Assembly (NCBI GenBank): GCA_023376005.1
Contig: CM042181.1
Span: forward strand, 19,310,996-19,374,995
Origin: Doryteuthis pealeii
Lineage: Eukaryota; Mollusca; Cephalopoda; Myopsida; Loliginidae
Direction of reading: 5' to 3'
Length of the DNA stretch: 64,000 bases
The notes under the pieces were generated by a model. That model did not search any database. It was given only the letters and a program-made list of their open reading frames with translations, and was not told the origin of the DNA. Positions 10,009-24,656 of this stretch are shown piece by piece (the stretch's first letter is position 1; each line of letters starts with the position of its first letter). The position numbers and the translations under genes were made by a program.

Positions 10009-11993
10009 CAGAATCGTTTGGAAGGTATGAAAATAAAATGGTGGCACTCATTTTTACATAAAAAAAATGGGCGACAAAATATGGAAATAAATAGGACTAT
10101 ATGTAGAAAAAGAAAAAGAAAAGTATTTGAAAAAATCATTTCTAATGCATTTTTATAGTAAAAATCATTTCCAGTGCATTTTTATAGCAAAAATCATTGT
10201 CCAATGCATTTTTATAGTAAAAATCATTGTCCAATGCATTTTTATAGTAAAAATCATTTCCAATGAATTTTTATTGTTAAAAATCATTTCCAATGCATTT
10301 TTATTGTTAAAAATCATTTCCAATGCATTTTTATAGTAAAAATCATTTCCAATACATTTTTATAGTAAAAATAATTTCCAATGCATTTTTATAGTTAAAA
10401 ATAATTTCCAATGCATTTTTATAATTAAAAATTATTTCCAATGCATTTTTATAGTTAAAAAATAATTTCCAATGCATTTTTATAGTTAAAAAATAATTTC
10501 CAATACATTTTTATAGTTAAAAATCATTTCCAATTCATTTTTAGAGTTAAAAATCATTTCCAATACATTTTTATAGTTAAAAATAATTTCCAATGCATTT
10601 TTATAGTTAAAAATAATTTCCAATACATTTTTACAGTTAAAAATAATTTCCAATGCATTTTTACAGTTAAAAATAATTTCCAATGCATTTTTACAGTTAA
10701 AAATAATTTCCAATGCATTTTTATAGTTAAAAATCATTTCCAATGCATTTTTATAGTAAAAATTATTTCCAATGCATTTTTATAGTAAAAATCATTTCCA
10801 ATGCATTTTTATAGTAAAAATCATTTCCAATGCATTTTTATAGTAAAAATCATTTCCAATGCATTTTTATAGTAAAAATCATGTGATTTGGTGAGGGGGT
10901 GAGTTAGTAGCAGAAGTGAAGGGTAGGGAGGATAGGGGCTGACATGAATGAAGTGTGGGGATAGTTTACAGGAAGTAGAGAAGTAGGTAGGGAGTAGATG
11001 GGCCCAGGGGTAGGTCAAAGGGAGGAGGGTAAAGTTCTTGGTAGTGGTGTGTTTGATGTCAGGGGAAGATAAGGAGGAGGGGAGAGTTGAGTGATATTAG
11101 GTCACTGGGTCAGTTTAGTGTAAGGAGTAGGGGGGAGAGTTTTTTGATTCCTGAATGGAGCAGAGTAGGTAGTGAGAGTCTATGTGTGGGCATTTTTATT
11201 GTAAAATAAACTACAATGTATTATCTGCGTTATTCGGACTATTGTCCCCATCTTCATTGTTATTTGTTCCCGAGTCCGACAAGAAATACCTGAAGAAGGC
11301 CGGAGGGCATATTGGCCGAAACGTTGTACAAATAACAATGAAGATAGGGACAATAGTCCGAATAACGCAGATAATACTAATCATCAAGCCTCATCACAAA
11401 CATTCAGAGAAATAAACTACAATGATCAGCAATTTTCCGTTCTACACAGGGCTAGGACAAGCTACCACCTCAATGTCCTTGGGGCAGTCTCCATTTTTTT
11501 TACTGCCCATCCCTGTGTAAACAAAGTATTCTAAAATTACAAACTCATGTGAGGGGACTGCACGCTGACATCGGAATACTCCGTTATTATAAATTTTTTA
11601 CAGACGCTGCCGCTGTCAATAACAACAGAGACAAAAGATCCGTTGAACAGGAACAACAGTCATTTAATAAAGGGTATCTAACGAACCCGAAAATTTATGA
11701 TAAAAAATAATAATAAAAAAATAAGTGAATCAAATACTCCATAACATCGAGTTCATTCATTTATTTTTAGATGCTTCGTGATAACGCCCAACTTAAAAAA
11801 AACTTAAAAATATATAATATATTAATATTTTGAAGGCCAATACAATGCGTATGAAAAATAAAAACAAAAAGATGTTATTTTTGTCTTATCGATTTCGAAG
11901 CATAAACTTCATCATCAGAGTTTATTTTCAGAAATGGACGTGCTTATGTTTTTATTTGTGTGGTTATAAATGCTTTAAGCAAATTACCAATTG

Positions 11994-12067
<74 letters not shown>

Positions 12068-13989
12068 GAGAGAGAGTGAGAGAGAGAGTGTGATAAAAGA
12101 ATAATCTTTTAACTGACCTGAGGAAGACCTCTTCCATTGTGGTGACCGTGACTCCATAACTTGGAATACCAAATTCCACCTGTTTGTCTTCTATCGCTTT
12201 AAAAAAAGTTGGAAATAACGAACTACTGTCATGGGGGAGGAGGAAACTGAGTTCCGTTCCTACGTTACTTTCCATTTTCGCTTGCGGGATGTATGACTTG
12301 AGAAAACCGTTCAGTTTCGACACATCACACGTCGGCTCCTTAACCATCACCAGATGGTAACCAGCACCTGTAAAATTCATCAAAATTTTGAAAGAAGAAA
12401 TAGACATACATATATATATATAATAGGCCGAAATGTACATACAGAGATTGACTTTTTCTCGATTTGTTTAGCCTTACATTTGAACAGGTATGCCCACCTA
12501 ATTCATTAACTATCAATTAATTAATTTTCAAAATTAGGTATGACTTCAATTCCAAGCAACAAACAGAATGTTAATTAGGAGGTTGATTTAGAAGGCTATC
12601 ACAATGCAGGTGTAAAGAAAAAAATAATAATAATACGGTAACAATGGTGTTGTGTGTTAACCTGTATTTAATTCTTGAATTTTTGAGATGATATCTCTTT
12701 TTCAAAAGATCACTGGAACTGAAGCAGTCTAGTTATGGCATTAATTTAATGTTAATTGTAAATCCATCTTCCCTATTAAAAAAAAACGAAAAAAAAAAAC
12801 GCTTACACACATACATTCATAACTAATCCTTATACCATCCACCATATATATATATATATATATATCTTATTATAATGGAGATTGTGTGTTTTTCTGTCTG
12901 TAACCGAAACTAAATCACTACTCAAGTCACAATTCCCTTAGTTATTGACGTCACATTCACCATGAATTTATCCTTATTTTTACCTCAATTATTAATAAAA
13001 TTGTTTCACATTATTAATACTGTTAACCATATCTACATACTAACAACATGCAATTGTATTTATATATATACAACAAAATAGTGGTTTACAGTGTGAACGG
13101 GAAGGCTAATTTGCATATTGATATTAAAAATGTAATTTTAATAAATATATGCTTAGTATTATTGATTTCTAACTGTTTGGCTTTATTTTAATGAATATAA
13201 GCAAAAATCTCTTCAATAAATCTTAAATGAAATCCATTAACAAGAAAAAATAACTGTCATTTTATTCTTTACTTCCTATTTTAACTAAATACTTAAATTA
13301 GAAAAAATAACAATGAAAGACGAGAGTGATGGAAGAGTAAATTTCAGTTGTTCTATTTTTCGATTATATCCCCCTCTGTTTCAAATCTTTTTATCTGCAT
13401 TCTTATTTAGTTTCATTAGCGTTTCTAATTTAATACGATATTTCATTACATTAAAACTTAAATACTTGCACCTGGAGGGTGCATATATTTGCTAGTAAAT
13501 ATAATGAACATTGGAATTAAAGGATAGATAGATATTTAATGACGTTCTGTGAGAGAGAAAATAAGCGACAAAATTATTACTCATGGGAAAATTAGATAAG
13601 GGACTAGTTTATTCTTTGAGAATTTCAGGTGTATTTTTCAAATAGAAATATCACCATTTTTAATTGGGATACAGTTACGTATATACTGACATTTTTAGTA
13701 TATAATAGGAATCCCGTTGCCCGGGATTTAAAAAGTTAGAAATCTCTCTCTCTCTCTCTCAATATATATGTATATATATACATACATACATATATCTATA
13801 TATCTATATGTAAGTTGAAAATGGAAATGTATCCGACGATATGTATTCTATTTATTATTATTTCAAATATAAAATAAAATAATGATAATTGAAAATTATA
13901 AAATATTTTAGCATACAAAGAATAAGGACCTTCATCAGAGTAATATCAAATATCTTACTCGGATGAAGGCCGTTATTCTAATTATTTTC

Positions 13990-14027
<38 letters not shown>

Positions 14028-14377
14028 CCAAGCGTGTTGGTAGATCCTTGCGGAGAGAAAAAACCCAGCAGAGAGTTTGATTGTAAAAATATACTACCAA
14101 ACATCAACCAGGAAGAAAAAAATTTTTGAAAAAAAGAAAAGACCAAGATATTCGTACCAACAAAAAATAATCTATTGGTACAGTATTTGGCCAAAAGAAA
14201 AAACAATTTATATGCATATATATGTATATAAGATATATATATATTCATATAACCGCTAGGAGAAGCTAATCTGTAAAAAGTGCTCGATACCTAAGTAGAG
14301 CCAAGTAATAAAGATAATCTAATGAGTCAGACGAACCTACTATTAGTTTCGCATAAAGCTCTTCAGGGCTAAAATCT

Positions 14378-14447
<70 letters not shown>

Positions 14448-14492
14448 TCTCTACTTGAGAACTCTCCTTTGATAGATAACGAAAACTTACAC

Positions 14493-14541
<49 letters not shown>

Positions 14542-14576
14542 AGGGTGCATATATTTGCTAGTATATATAATATACA

Positions 14577-14622
<46 letters not shown>

Positions 14623-17600
14623 CATACATATAACCCAAACACCTAACACTTGTGGCACTATTAGAATCCACTATGATACACTCCCTATTAGAGAGAAAAA
14701 GAAAATCCACCTCCAACCACTTCTGACACCGTTACATAATTGTTAGTACCCTAACACTTGCGGTTGCATAAGATTATTGTCAATCCCCTGTATTTCTAAA
14801 GGGATGGCCCTTTTCATATCACGGGCGGGACTTTCCATGGAATATTACAGAAAGCCCGCGAAATACGTGAAGTCATGTGGGACCTGGTTGGGTCCTCAGT
14901 TTCAGTTGGGACGTCAGGCAGAGAAGATGTACTGCCTTAACTGGAACTCACCTGCATACGCGCGCTATGTTTAGTTAAGTAAATAAAAGCTTACGAAAAT
15001 AACATGCAGAGTTCAACAGGTTTGAATTCAGAGTTTTCCTTCTCCTAGACCGGTTGTCTAACTAAGGTTAAAGAGCCCAGTCTGCCCTACTATTTATCCA
15101 TGGCTGAAAGGAGAGTAGGATTCATACCTAGATGAGGACAATAGTCTGAATAATCCAAATAATACTGATTTCATTGCGCTTAATACATAATACAATGATG
15201 TTGGAATCGGAAGATCCTGCAGAAATCGGTACTTACCATATTTAGATTTTAAGAAGAGAGTACTACCACAACATTTTAGCGTACCCTCAGACATAATGGC
15301 GATTCTGTCTCCAAGAATATCGGCCTCATCCATAAAATGGGTTGTGAGAAGCAACGTTCGTCCAGCTCGGTTATTTTGGATCACGGACCAGATTTGACGG
15401 CGGGCGTTCGGATCTAATCCAGACGATGGTTCATCGAGAATAACAATCTAAAACGAATGCAAGAATGGAATTAACTGAAAGTCGTTTGTTTAGTGTACAC
15501 TAGCCATACCCAAATTTGTCGGCTGCTAGCTTTTTAAAAACATTTAATGTCAAACTTTTGTCTAAAATGATAAGTAGTAGCATAATAACCATCATTAAAA
15601 AAAGAGAAATATCATTACATATGCAGTTTATTTTTAAAAGATTTAAAACGATTTGTTTTGGTCAATTTCGACGCAATCCGCCATTTTGGTTGGTTTTCAA
15701 TGGTTTTAGGCACTTGTTTACAATTTTAATGTAACATTTGGGATGGGAAAAAAAATTACCAAAAATTGGGTAATTATCCTATTTTAATGAAATTTTCAGT
15801 ATTGATTTAACAATTAATGGATTTTATAATGCATCAGTTATTTTATTTAAAAACTTTAATTTAGTATTTTTGCTATCAAAAATTAATATATAGAATTCAT
15901 TTAAAATATGAAAAGCCTGATGTTAAGTTTAAAATGTTATATTTTTAGATTCTAAAAATAGATATCTATTTAATGCAAACTTTATTTTAGTCAAACAAAG
16001 TATACTTTTTGAAGAAAAACTCAATTGAAAATGTAAACTCGCCCCTTTTTAACCAGAAAAAATATCGATGTATAATTTTTTTTTTTATAAGATAATAGCC
16101 AATTAAATAATTATCGAAATGAATAAAAAAGAAATCTCCAAAAAATTAATTATTTATTATTTTTTTACATTTTATTTTTCGATTTTCGGTACTTATTTTC
16201 TCATAGAAAAGCCACCGTAGAATTTTTTTTTTTTGTTTCTATTCATAACTTTGGTCTTTTATCTCTTTATTTATACTGTAATTAGTATCAGGTAAGGACC
16301 AACTCGAAACAATTTTACGCCCTCAGCATAAGGGGGGTGGGGGCAAAATTAAGTGACCTGAAAAAAAAAATGAGAAAGTTTTGAAATAAAATAAATAATG
16401 CATTATAAAGATCATTCATTGATACATAAACACTGAAAATTTCATTAAAATCCGATAATTCCCTGATTTTTGGTAAATTATTTTCCCTAGGGAAAAAAAA
16501 TGCAATTTAGTCTCATTTTGGGTATCACTAGGATACACCTGTTACAATTCATGAGAAGTAAGAAATTGTGAACACACCTGTAGCTAAGAAATTGAATTAA
16601 GGTCTGTTTATTTAAAATCAATTGATTTAACGGTGCAAAAATGTAAACATTGTTTTTCAATCATAATTTTCATTATTTCCGTAAGCTGAAATTTTTTTTT
16701 TTTTTTAAATCATCAGGAGTTTTTTTTTAATGTTTTCTTTTTGAATGGACAAAAAATTTTCAAGATAATATTAACCTTTATACAAGTTTCATTGTGTTAA
16801 TTATAGAGGGGGGGGTAAATTTCAGAGGGAAAATTGGTAGTACCTATTATACATGGATATTCCTACAAGTGTATCAAATAAAGGTACTTATGCGTTAAAT
16901 AGACATGTACCAAATAAAGGTACTTATAAAGTGTATGAAATAAAGGTACTTTTATCTTGAATAAAGATACTTGAAATGATTTTAATAAATGTACCTCAAA
17001 TAAAGGTACTAATGTGTCAAATAAAGGTACTTATGCATTAAATAGACATTTACCAAATAAAGGTACATATAAAGTGTATGAAATAAAGGTACTTTTATCT
17101 TGAATAAAGATACTTGAAATGATTTGAATGAATGTACCTCAAATAAAGGTACTTATGTTTTCAAATAAAGATATTAATGTGTCAAATAAAGGTACTTATG
17201 TTTTCAAATAAAGATATTAATGTGTCAAATAAAGGTACTTATGCGTTAAATAGACATGTACCAAATAAAGGTACTTATAAAGTGTATGAAATAAAGGTAC
17301 TTTTCTCTTGAATAAAGATACTTGAAATGATTTGAATAAATGTACCTCAAATAAAGGTACTTATGTTTTGAATAAATGAGTGAAAAATAGGAAAAGGGAG
17401 GAGGATTTATTGATATTTGACAAAATATACCAACACTTAGCGTTTCAATTAGAGATTTAAAGTATCAAACATATATTTGAAATAAATATGTACTAGCAGG
17501 ACCTGTGGATATACTACAGTATGATAATTTAATTATTATAACATTTGATATATTTACTTAAGAGCTATTGCATAATGAACTATTTAGCAATAGCTCTAAA

Positions 17601-19611
17601 GTAAAAATGTATAATAATCTAGTCTAGCAGGACCTGTGGATATACCACAGTAAGTAAGTAAAGTCGTCGGGGCGGCCTAATGTCGGTATCAGCCAGGCCG
17701 TTAGGGAGTCTATCCCCTTTTCACTAGCGCTAGACCAAGGAGATTATTTTAGCGTCTGAGGTGGAGCGCCACACCTACCATCAGCTCCTTACTTTACTGC
17801 ACAGATCCCTGTGCTACTCATACGCTGAGTTGGCGAGGGCGGGTATCGAACTAGGAACCTTGTGGTTTCTAGCCGAACGCTCTACCAACTGAGCTAACCC
17901 GGCCCTAATTATTACAACGTTTGATATATTTACTTAAGAGCTATTGCTAAATAGTTCAATATGTAAGAAAGTATAATAATCTTGACTAGCAGGACCTGTA
18001 GATATACTACAGTATGATAATTTAATCATTACAACATTTGATATGTTTACTTAAGAGCTATTATTAAATAGTTCAATATGTCTTGACTAATATACTACAG
18101 TATGCAACATTTGATATGTTTACTTAAGAGCTATTGAATAGTTCAATATGTAAAAAGTATAATAATCTTGACTAGCAGGGCCTGTGGATATACTACAGTA
18201 TGATAATTTAATTATTACAACATTTGATATGTTTACTTAAGAGCTATTGCAATTGTTCAATATGTAAAAAGTATAATCTTGATTTAATTTCTCTTGCTTT
18301 TCATCTTTTCATTATGTTTGACTGAAATAGATTAGCGTTTTCACTTCTACACGCTCACCCCCTTTATTCATTTTTCCCCTACTCTCTTTCTTTCTCATAT
18401 TTTTTCTGTGTAGCATGCCCTTTTTCTTCCTTTTCTTTCTCCATAATAAAAATATAACATACTGGGTTATTTCCTATAACTCCAACCTAAAAAAGGGGAA
18501 CCACTCTGAATGAATTTTATAAATTATTTATTTATTGATCTACTAGGAAAAAAGAAGATGGGGTTAGGGTTAGGGTTTAGGGTTAGTTTAATGGGAAAAG
18601 TAATGGGTAGATTAATTAGTAGATAAAATTCATTCAGAGTGGTTCCCCTTTTTAGGTTGGAGTTATAGGAAATAACTGAAAAAAAGGATGAGAGAATTAA
18701 ATGAAGTTTGTTATACTTTTTACATATTGAACTATTTAGCAATAGCTCTTAAGTAAATATATCAAATGTTGTAATAATTAAATTATCATACTGTGGTATA
18801 TCCACAGGTCCTGCTAGTAAAGATTATTATACTTTTTACATATTGAAGTATTTAGCAATAGCTCTTAAGTAAACATATCAAATGTTGTAATAATTAAATT
18901 ATCATACTGTGGTATATCCACAGGTTCTGCTAGTCAAGATTATTATACTTTTTACATATTGAACTATTTAGCAATAGCTCTTAAGTAAATATATCAAATG
19001 TTGTAATAATTAGTTTAATGGGAAAAATAATGGGTAGATTAATTAGTAGATAAAATTCATTCAGAGTGGTTCCCCTTTTTTTAGGTTGGAGTTATAGGAA
19101 ATAACCATATAAAAAATATGGAATACTGACCTTTGACCCGCCAATCAGGGCCATCCCAAGAGACAATTTCCGTTTCATACCACCAGACAGCTCTCCAGAT
19201 AAATTGTTCCGTTTATCTGTGAGTCCAATCGATTCCAACATTTTGTCACATTCTTTTTGAATTCCTTCACTTGGAAAACCTTTCAACTGAAAAATATCAA
19301 AAACAAGTGAAAAATCAGATATAAGAATAAGATGGGAGGTTTGTGCAGAAGACCGTGTGACCTGGCACCTCCTCATCAAACAAGGAGCGAAGGGGAGTGA
19401 AAAAGAGACGAAAGAAGCCGCCACAGAAAAGAGAGCTTAATGGAAGGAGAGACAACAGCACCCCCAACACCTACAGAAAGCATCACGTTTTGTTTGCAAT
19501 CACTGTATCAGAGACTGCCATTCAAAGATCGGTCTGTTCAGCCACTCACGTAGCTGTAGGTAAAAAAAAAAAAAAAAAAAAATGGACACTACGCCATCGT
19601 CTTAATTAGAC

Positions 19612-19660
<49 letters not shown>

Positions 19661-22600
19661 TAGATGGATGGATAGAAAGATAGATAGATAGATATGAATA
19701 AACAAAGATAGATATGAATATAGTAAGATATAGGTTTGGTTTGTTTTGTTTTACAGCATATCAACCTCAGTGGGTTATTTAATGCCGATAAAGTTTTGAA
19801 ATAAACTAATTCTTAATAGATAATACAATTTTTTTTATAAATACATTTTTCTATTTAACCCACAGATGGGACCCAGCAGGTACTACCACTCCGGGTCAGA
19901 GTGGACCAGGGAGCAATGGTGATGAAGGGGTGCTCCACATTCCCCAAAACTGGAACCTCACCATCAGATAGAGTTTAACGTCATTCCCAGGACATGTAGA
20001 CCCTCAGCCACCGCCTGTTGCATAGCGCCTTCTTCACTGGCACTAAATAATTATAATGTTGCATACCTCTTTCTTTAATTCTATTTCTTGGCCGTCTTTA
20101 GTATTCTGATCGTCTTTGGTATATCTATCATCTATCTTGACTTGGTCTGGCATCTTCTAAGATCTTGCGTCTGGTGTTGACTTGGGGACCTCGGTCTGGT
20201 TTTCTATTAGGGAATTCTCTTTATCCGAAGCCCTGTGTCATTGTTAGTTTTTAGATAATAAACACAAGACTTCGATTTATTTTGATGTTACTTTATTTTC
20301 AATCCCCAACCCAGACATCTGCTAACTAACATAGCGCGCGTGAGTTCCAGTTTAGACAGAGCATAAAATGGCCGACTGCTCTGCCTGACGTCTAACTGCA
20401 AACTGGCGACCAAACAGGTCCCACGTGACTTCACGTATTTTGGCGGGCTTCTGTAATTTTCCATGGCAATAGGGTTGGTGCAATCATATAGGTGCTAGGG
20501 TTTGACATGTCTAGCTGATTGATCGGAGGGGGCCTCTCCGACCACCCGTCTAGCTTAAGTAAGGGTCTAAGTAGAGTGCTGCAGGTAATGGACTGCTCAT
20601 CCACCAAGACTCCATCCTTAAGCATCACGGGTCACCACCGATGGCCAACAGGTGGCCCCATTTGGGGGAATCTTACCCCTTTGCAGAGGTGCAGTCTGTG
20701 CATTCTAACACCACAACTGACAGGGCGGATGAAGATGAGACATGATTTTGGTAATTATGAACTTTTGTTTAGTAAATTAGGGCATCCCAGAAAAAACAGA
20801 ACCCATAAATTTTGTAATAAAACTGTTCATTTTAACTAGGAGGGGTTAGGGTTAGGGTTGGGGTTGGTGTTTGGGTTCTGTTTTTTCTAAACTTGGGGTT
20901 GGGGTTTAGGGTTAGTTTAATGGGAAAATAAATAATTTGGGTTCTGTTTTTTCTGGGTCTCCCTGTATACATGTTGCCCCAGAAAAAACAGAACCCACAA
21001 ATTTTGTAATAAAACTTAATTTTAACTGGGGGGGGGGGGAGGGTTAGGGTTAGTTTAATGGGAAAATAAATAAATAATTTGGGTTCTGTTTTTTCTGGGT
21101 CTCCCTGTATACATGTTGCCCCAGAAAAAACAGAACCCACAAATTTTGTAATAAAACTTAATTTTAACTGGGGGGGGGGGGGGGTTAGGGTTAGTTTAAT
21201 GGGAAAATAAATAAATAATTTGGGTTCTGTTTTTTACTGGGTGACCCAGAAAAAAACAACCCAAATTATTTATTCATTTTCCCATTAAACTAACCCTAAA
21301 CCCTAAACCCCCCCCCTAACCCCCCCCCCCTTAGTTAAAATTAACAGTTGCTAGGTGCTAGGGCTTGATGTGACCAGTCGATTGATCGGAGGGGGGCTCT
21401 CCGACCGCCCGTTTAGCCTAAGTACAGGGTGACCCAGAAAAAACAGAACCCAAATTATTTATTTGTTTTCCCATTAAACTAACCCTAAACCCCAACCCTA
21501 ACCCTAAACCCCCATAGTTAAAATTAACAGTTTTATTACAAAATTTGTGGGTTCTGTTTTTTCTTGATCACCCTAATTTACTAAACAAAAGTTCATGATT
21601 ACCATAATTTTTACCTTCGCTAAGCTTCAAACTTACCTTTGCAAAAAACTCTAAGTGTTCTTGGACGGTCAGTTTCTCAAAGAGGATATCATGCTGCGGA
21701 CAAATACCAAGACTCTGCCGTACGCTTTTAATATCCTTGCAAATGTCAAAACCATTGACGTACGCCGTGCCATTGGTCGGAGGAATAAATCCTGGGAAGA
21801 GAAAAATTAAAAAAATGACAGTTAATCCATTTAGTTGTAAAAGTAAGGAAGAATTTAGTATAACTTTTGTGTCAGTAAAAAAGCCTTTAGGAGACAACCA
21901 GTGATTCGCTTTAGTATAATAGCGAGGTGCCTTTGCTGGTTTGAGTATTTATATGAGTATTTTAATTATTAACAATGTTTTTATTAAGGTCTGACATGTC
22001 CAATAGAAACATTGTTAATAATTGGACAGGTCAGGAGAATGGAAAACAGCCACATTCCAAAAGATCTTTTGTACGGCGAATTAGTAAAAGGCTCTCGATC
22101 GATAGGTAGACCACATCTTTAAAGATGTCTACGGGAGAGACATGAGGATATGCCACATTGACACAAACATGTGGGATTCTTAATAATTCACGGTTAGGGC
22201 TAGAGTTAGGGTTACGGCTAGAGTTAGGTTTAAATTCAGCTTTAATATTAGAAGAAGAAGAAGAAATATAGGAAAAAAGGTGCAATTTACTCGATTTTTC
22301 ATATTTTTTTCATTCATAATTTACGGTTAGTGTTAGGGTAAGTGTTATGGGTAGGGTTAGGGTTAGGGTTAAATTCAGCTTTAATATGAGAAGAATAAGA
22401 AGAAATATAGGAAAAAAGGTGCAATTTACTCGATTTTTCATATTTTTTTCATTCATAATTTACGGTTAGTGTTAGGGTAAGTGTTATGGGTAGGGTTAGG
22501 GTTAGGGTTAAATTCAGCTTTAATATGAGAAGAATAAGTATAAGAATAATAATAAGAAGAATTGTGCATTATTTGAAATGAACTTAATTGTAATTAAGAA

Positions 22601-24619
22601 CACATTTTATGATATTTTTTTGTTAAAACATGCAGTTGTATTGATTCGAACAAATTCATATTTTCAGTATAGATTTACGATGAAATGAAAATGGCCGACC
22701 AAAACATATGGCTTCCTCAAAGTGAAACAAACAAGGGGGGGTTACTCTCATTTATGTAACTAATGTTCAGATTAGTGGTCGATTTTTCACTTTTTAAAAA
22801 TATCAAATCATCCATCTATGCGAAAGTTGTATGTTAGTATACTGAATACTGATACCAACAATTAGATCTTTTACTTGTTTGAGGAAATAGCATTAAAGAT
22901 CGTCTGTTACAGCTTAATTAATGAGGTAAAAATCAGCATATCAGAGGTGTCGGTGGTGATGGTGGGGGAGGGGTACACATTTTCAATTTGAATTTTATCT
23001 ATAATATTTAATTTGTTTCATTTTGATAAAATAAAATAACATTTCTGGTTTAAATATTGAAAATGGTAAATTTTCAAACCAATTTCTAGGCTAAATTTTG
23101 CGAAAACGAGGAATTTTGGTGCATTTTAGTAGACAATGTTTGATGCTATTTGTGTGAACGTTGTGTGTTAGTATACTAAATACTGATACCAAAAATTAGA
23201 TCTTTTACTTGCAACATTGTTTGAGGAAATAGTATCAAAGTTCAGTTGAACTTGCAAAAAGGTGTCAAAATTAGAGTGACCCAGAAAAAACAGAACCCAA
23301 ATTATTCATTTATTTTCCCATTAAACTAACCTTAAACCCCCAACCCAACCCTAACCCTAACCCCTAAGCCTAACCCCTAACGCTAAACCCCCATAGTTAA
23401 AATTAACAGTTTTATAACAAAATTTGTAGGTTCTGTTTTTTCTGGGTCACCGGTATACAGGGTGACCTAGAAAAAAACAGAACCCAAATTATTTATTTTT
23501 CCATTAAACTAACCTTAAAACCCAACCCCAATCCTAACCCTAAGTCTAACCCCTAACCCTAACCCTATAACCCCCATAGTTAAAATTAACAGTTTTATTA
23601 CAAAATTTGTGGGTTCTGTTTTTTCTGGGTCACCGGTATACAGGGTGACCCAGAAAAAACAGAATCCAAATTATTTATTCATTTTCCCATTAAACTAACC
23701 CTAAACCCCAACACTAACCCTGACCCTAACCCTAAACCCTCATAGTTAAAATTAACAGTTTTATTACAAAATTTGTGGGTTCTGTTTTTTCTGGATCACC
23801 CTAATGATTGACACCTTTGTTCAAGTTCAGCCCAAAGTTCATCTAAAATCCACTAAAAATCCTCGTTTTCACAAAATTTAGCCTTTAGAAAACAAGGATT
23901 TTTAGTGCATCTGCACCGACACATTACACACACCCACTTCCATATATTGCGTGTGTCCGCACCTAAAGTGAGTGAATAACAATTCCTTTGGCAGAATATT
24001 TATGAATAATATTTTATTCAGGACATTGTAGATAGTTCTATTTTGGTCCAATACACACATACACACACAAACACACACACTCATAAACATACTCACACAC
24101 ACACATGCATAAACACACTAACACACCCACACATTCTCTCTCTCTCTCTCTCACACATACACACCCAAACACTCACATACACACTTTCTCTCTCACACAC
24201 TCCCATATACATACATACACACACACACTCACACTTTCTCTCTTACACACTCCCACATACATACACACACCCAAACACTCACACAACACACACACAACAC
24301 ATACACACACTCTCTCTGACACACTCCCACATACATCCAAACACACTCACACATTCACACACACACACCCAAACACACCCTCCCACATATTCACACACAT
24401 ACATCCAAACACTTATGCACTCACGCTCTCTCTCTCACATATTTACACACACCCAAACACTCAGACACTCATAAACACACACACGCACACTCTCTCTCAC
24501 ACTTACACCCAAACACACACACTTTCTCACACACTCAAAACACACACACACACCCAAACACACACACACACCCATAACACACACACACACACACCCATAA
24601 CACACACACACCCCCATAC

Positions 24620-24656
<37 letters not shown>

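Noticed and set aside
13917..13985. Further hammerhead motif
   Set aside because: CUGAUGA is present on the minus strand but there is no GAAA after a stem; it is a simple palindrome.
17651..17905. Functional tRNA gene
   Set aside because: A- and B-box are present, but the acceptor and anticodon stems do not close and the same body and tail recur in every copy: a SINE.
20830..23806. True telomere or chromosome-fusion point
   Set aside because: The CCCTAA tracts are short, degenerate and always inside elements with the same inverted ends.
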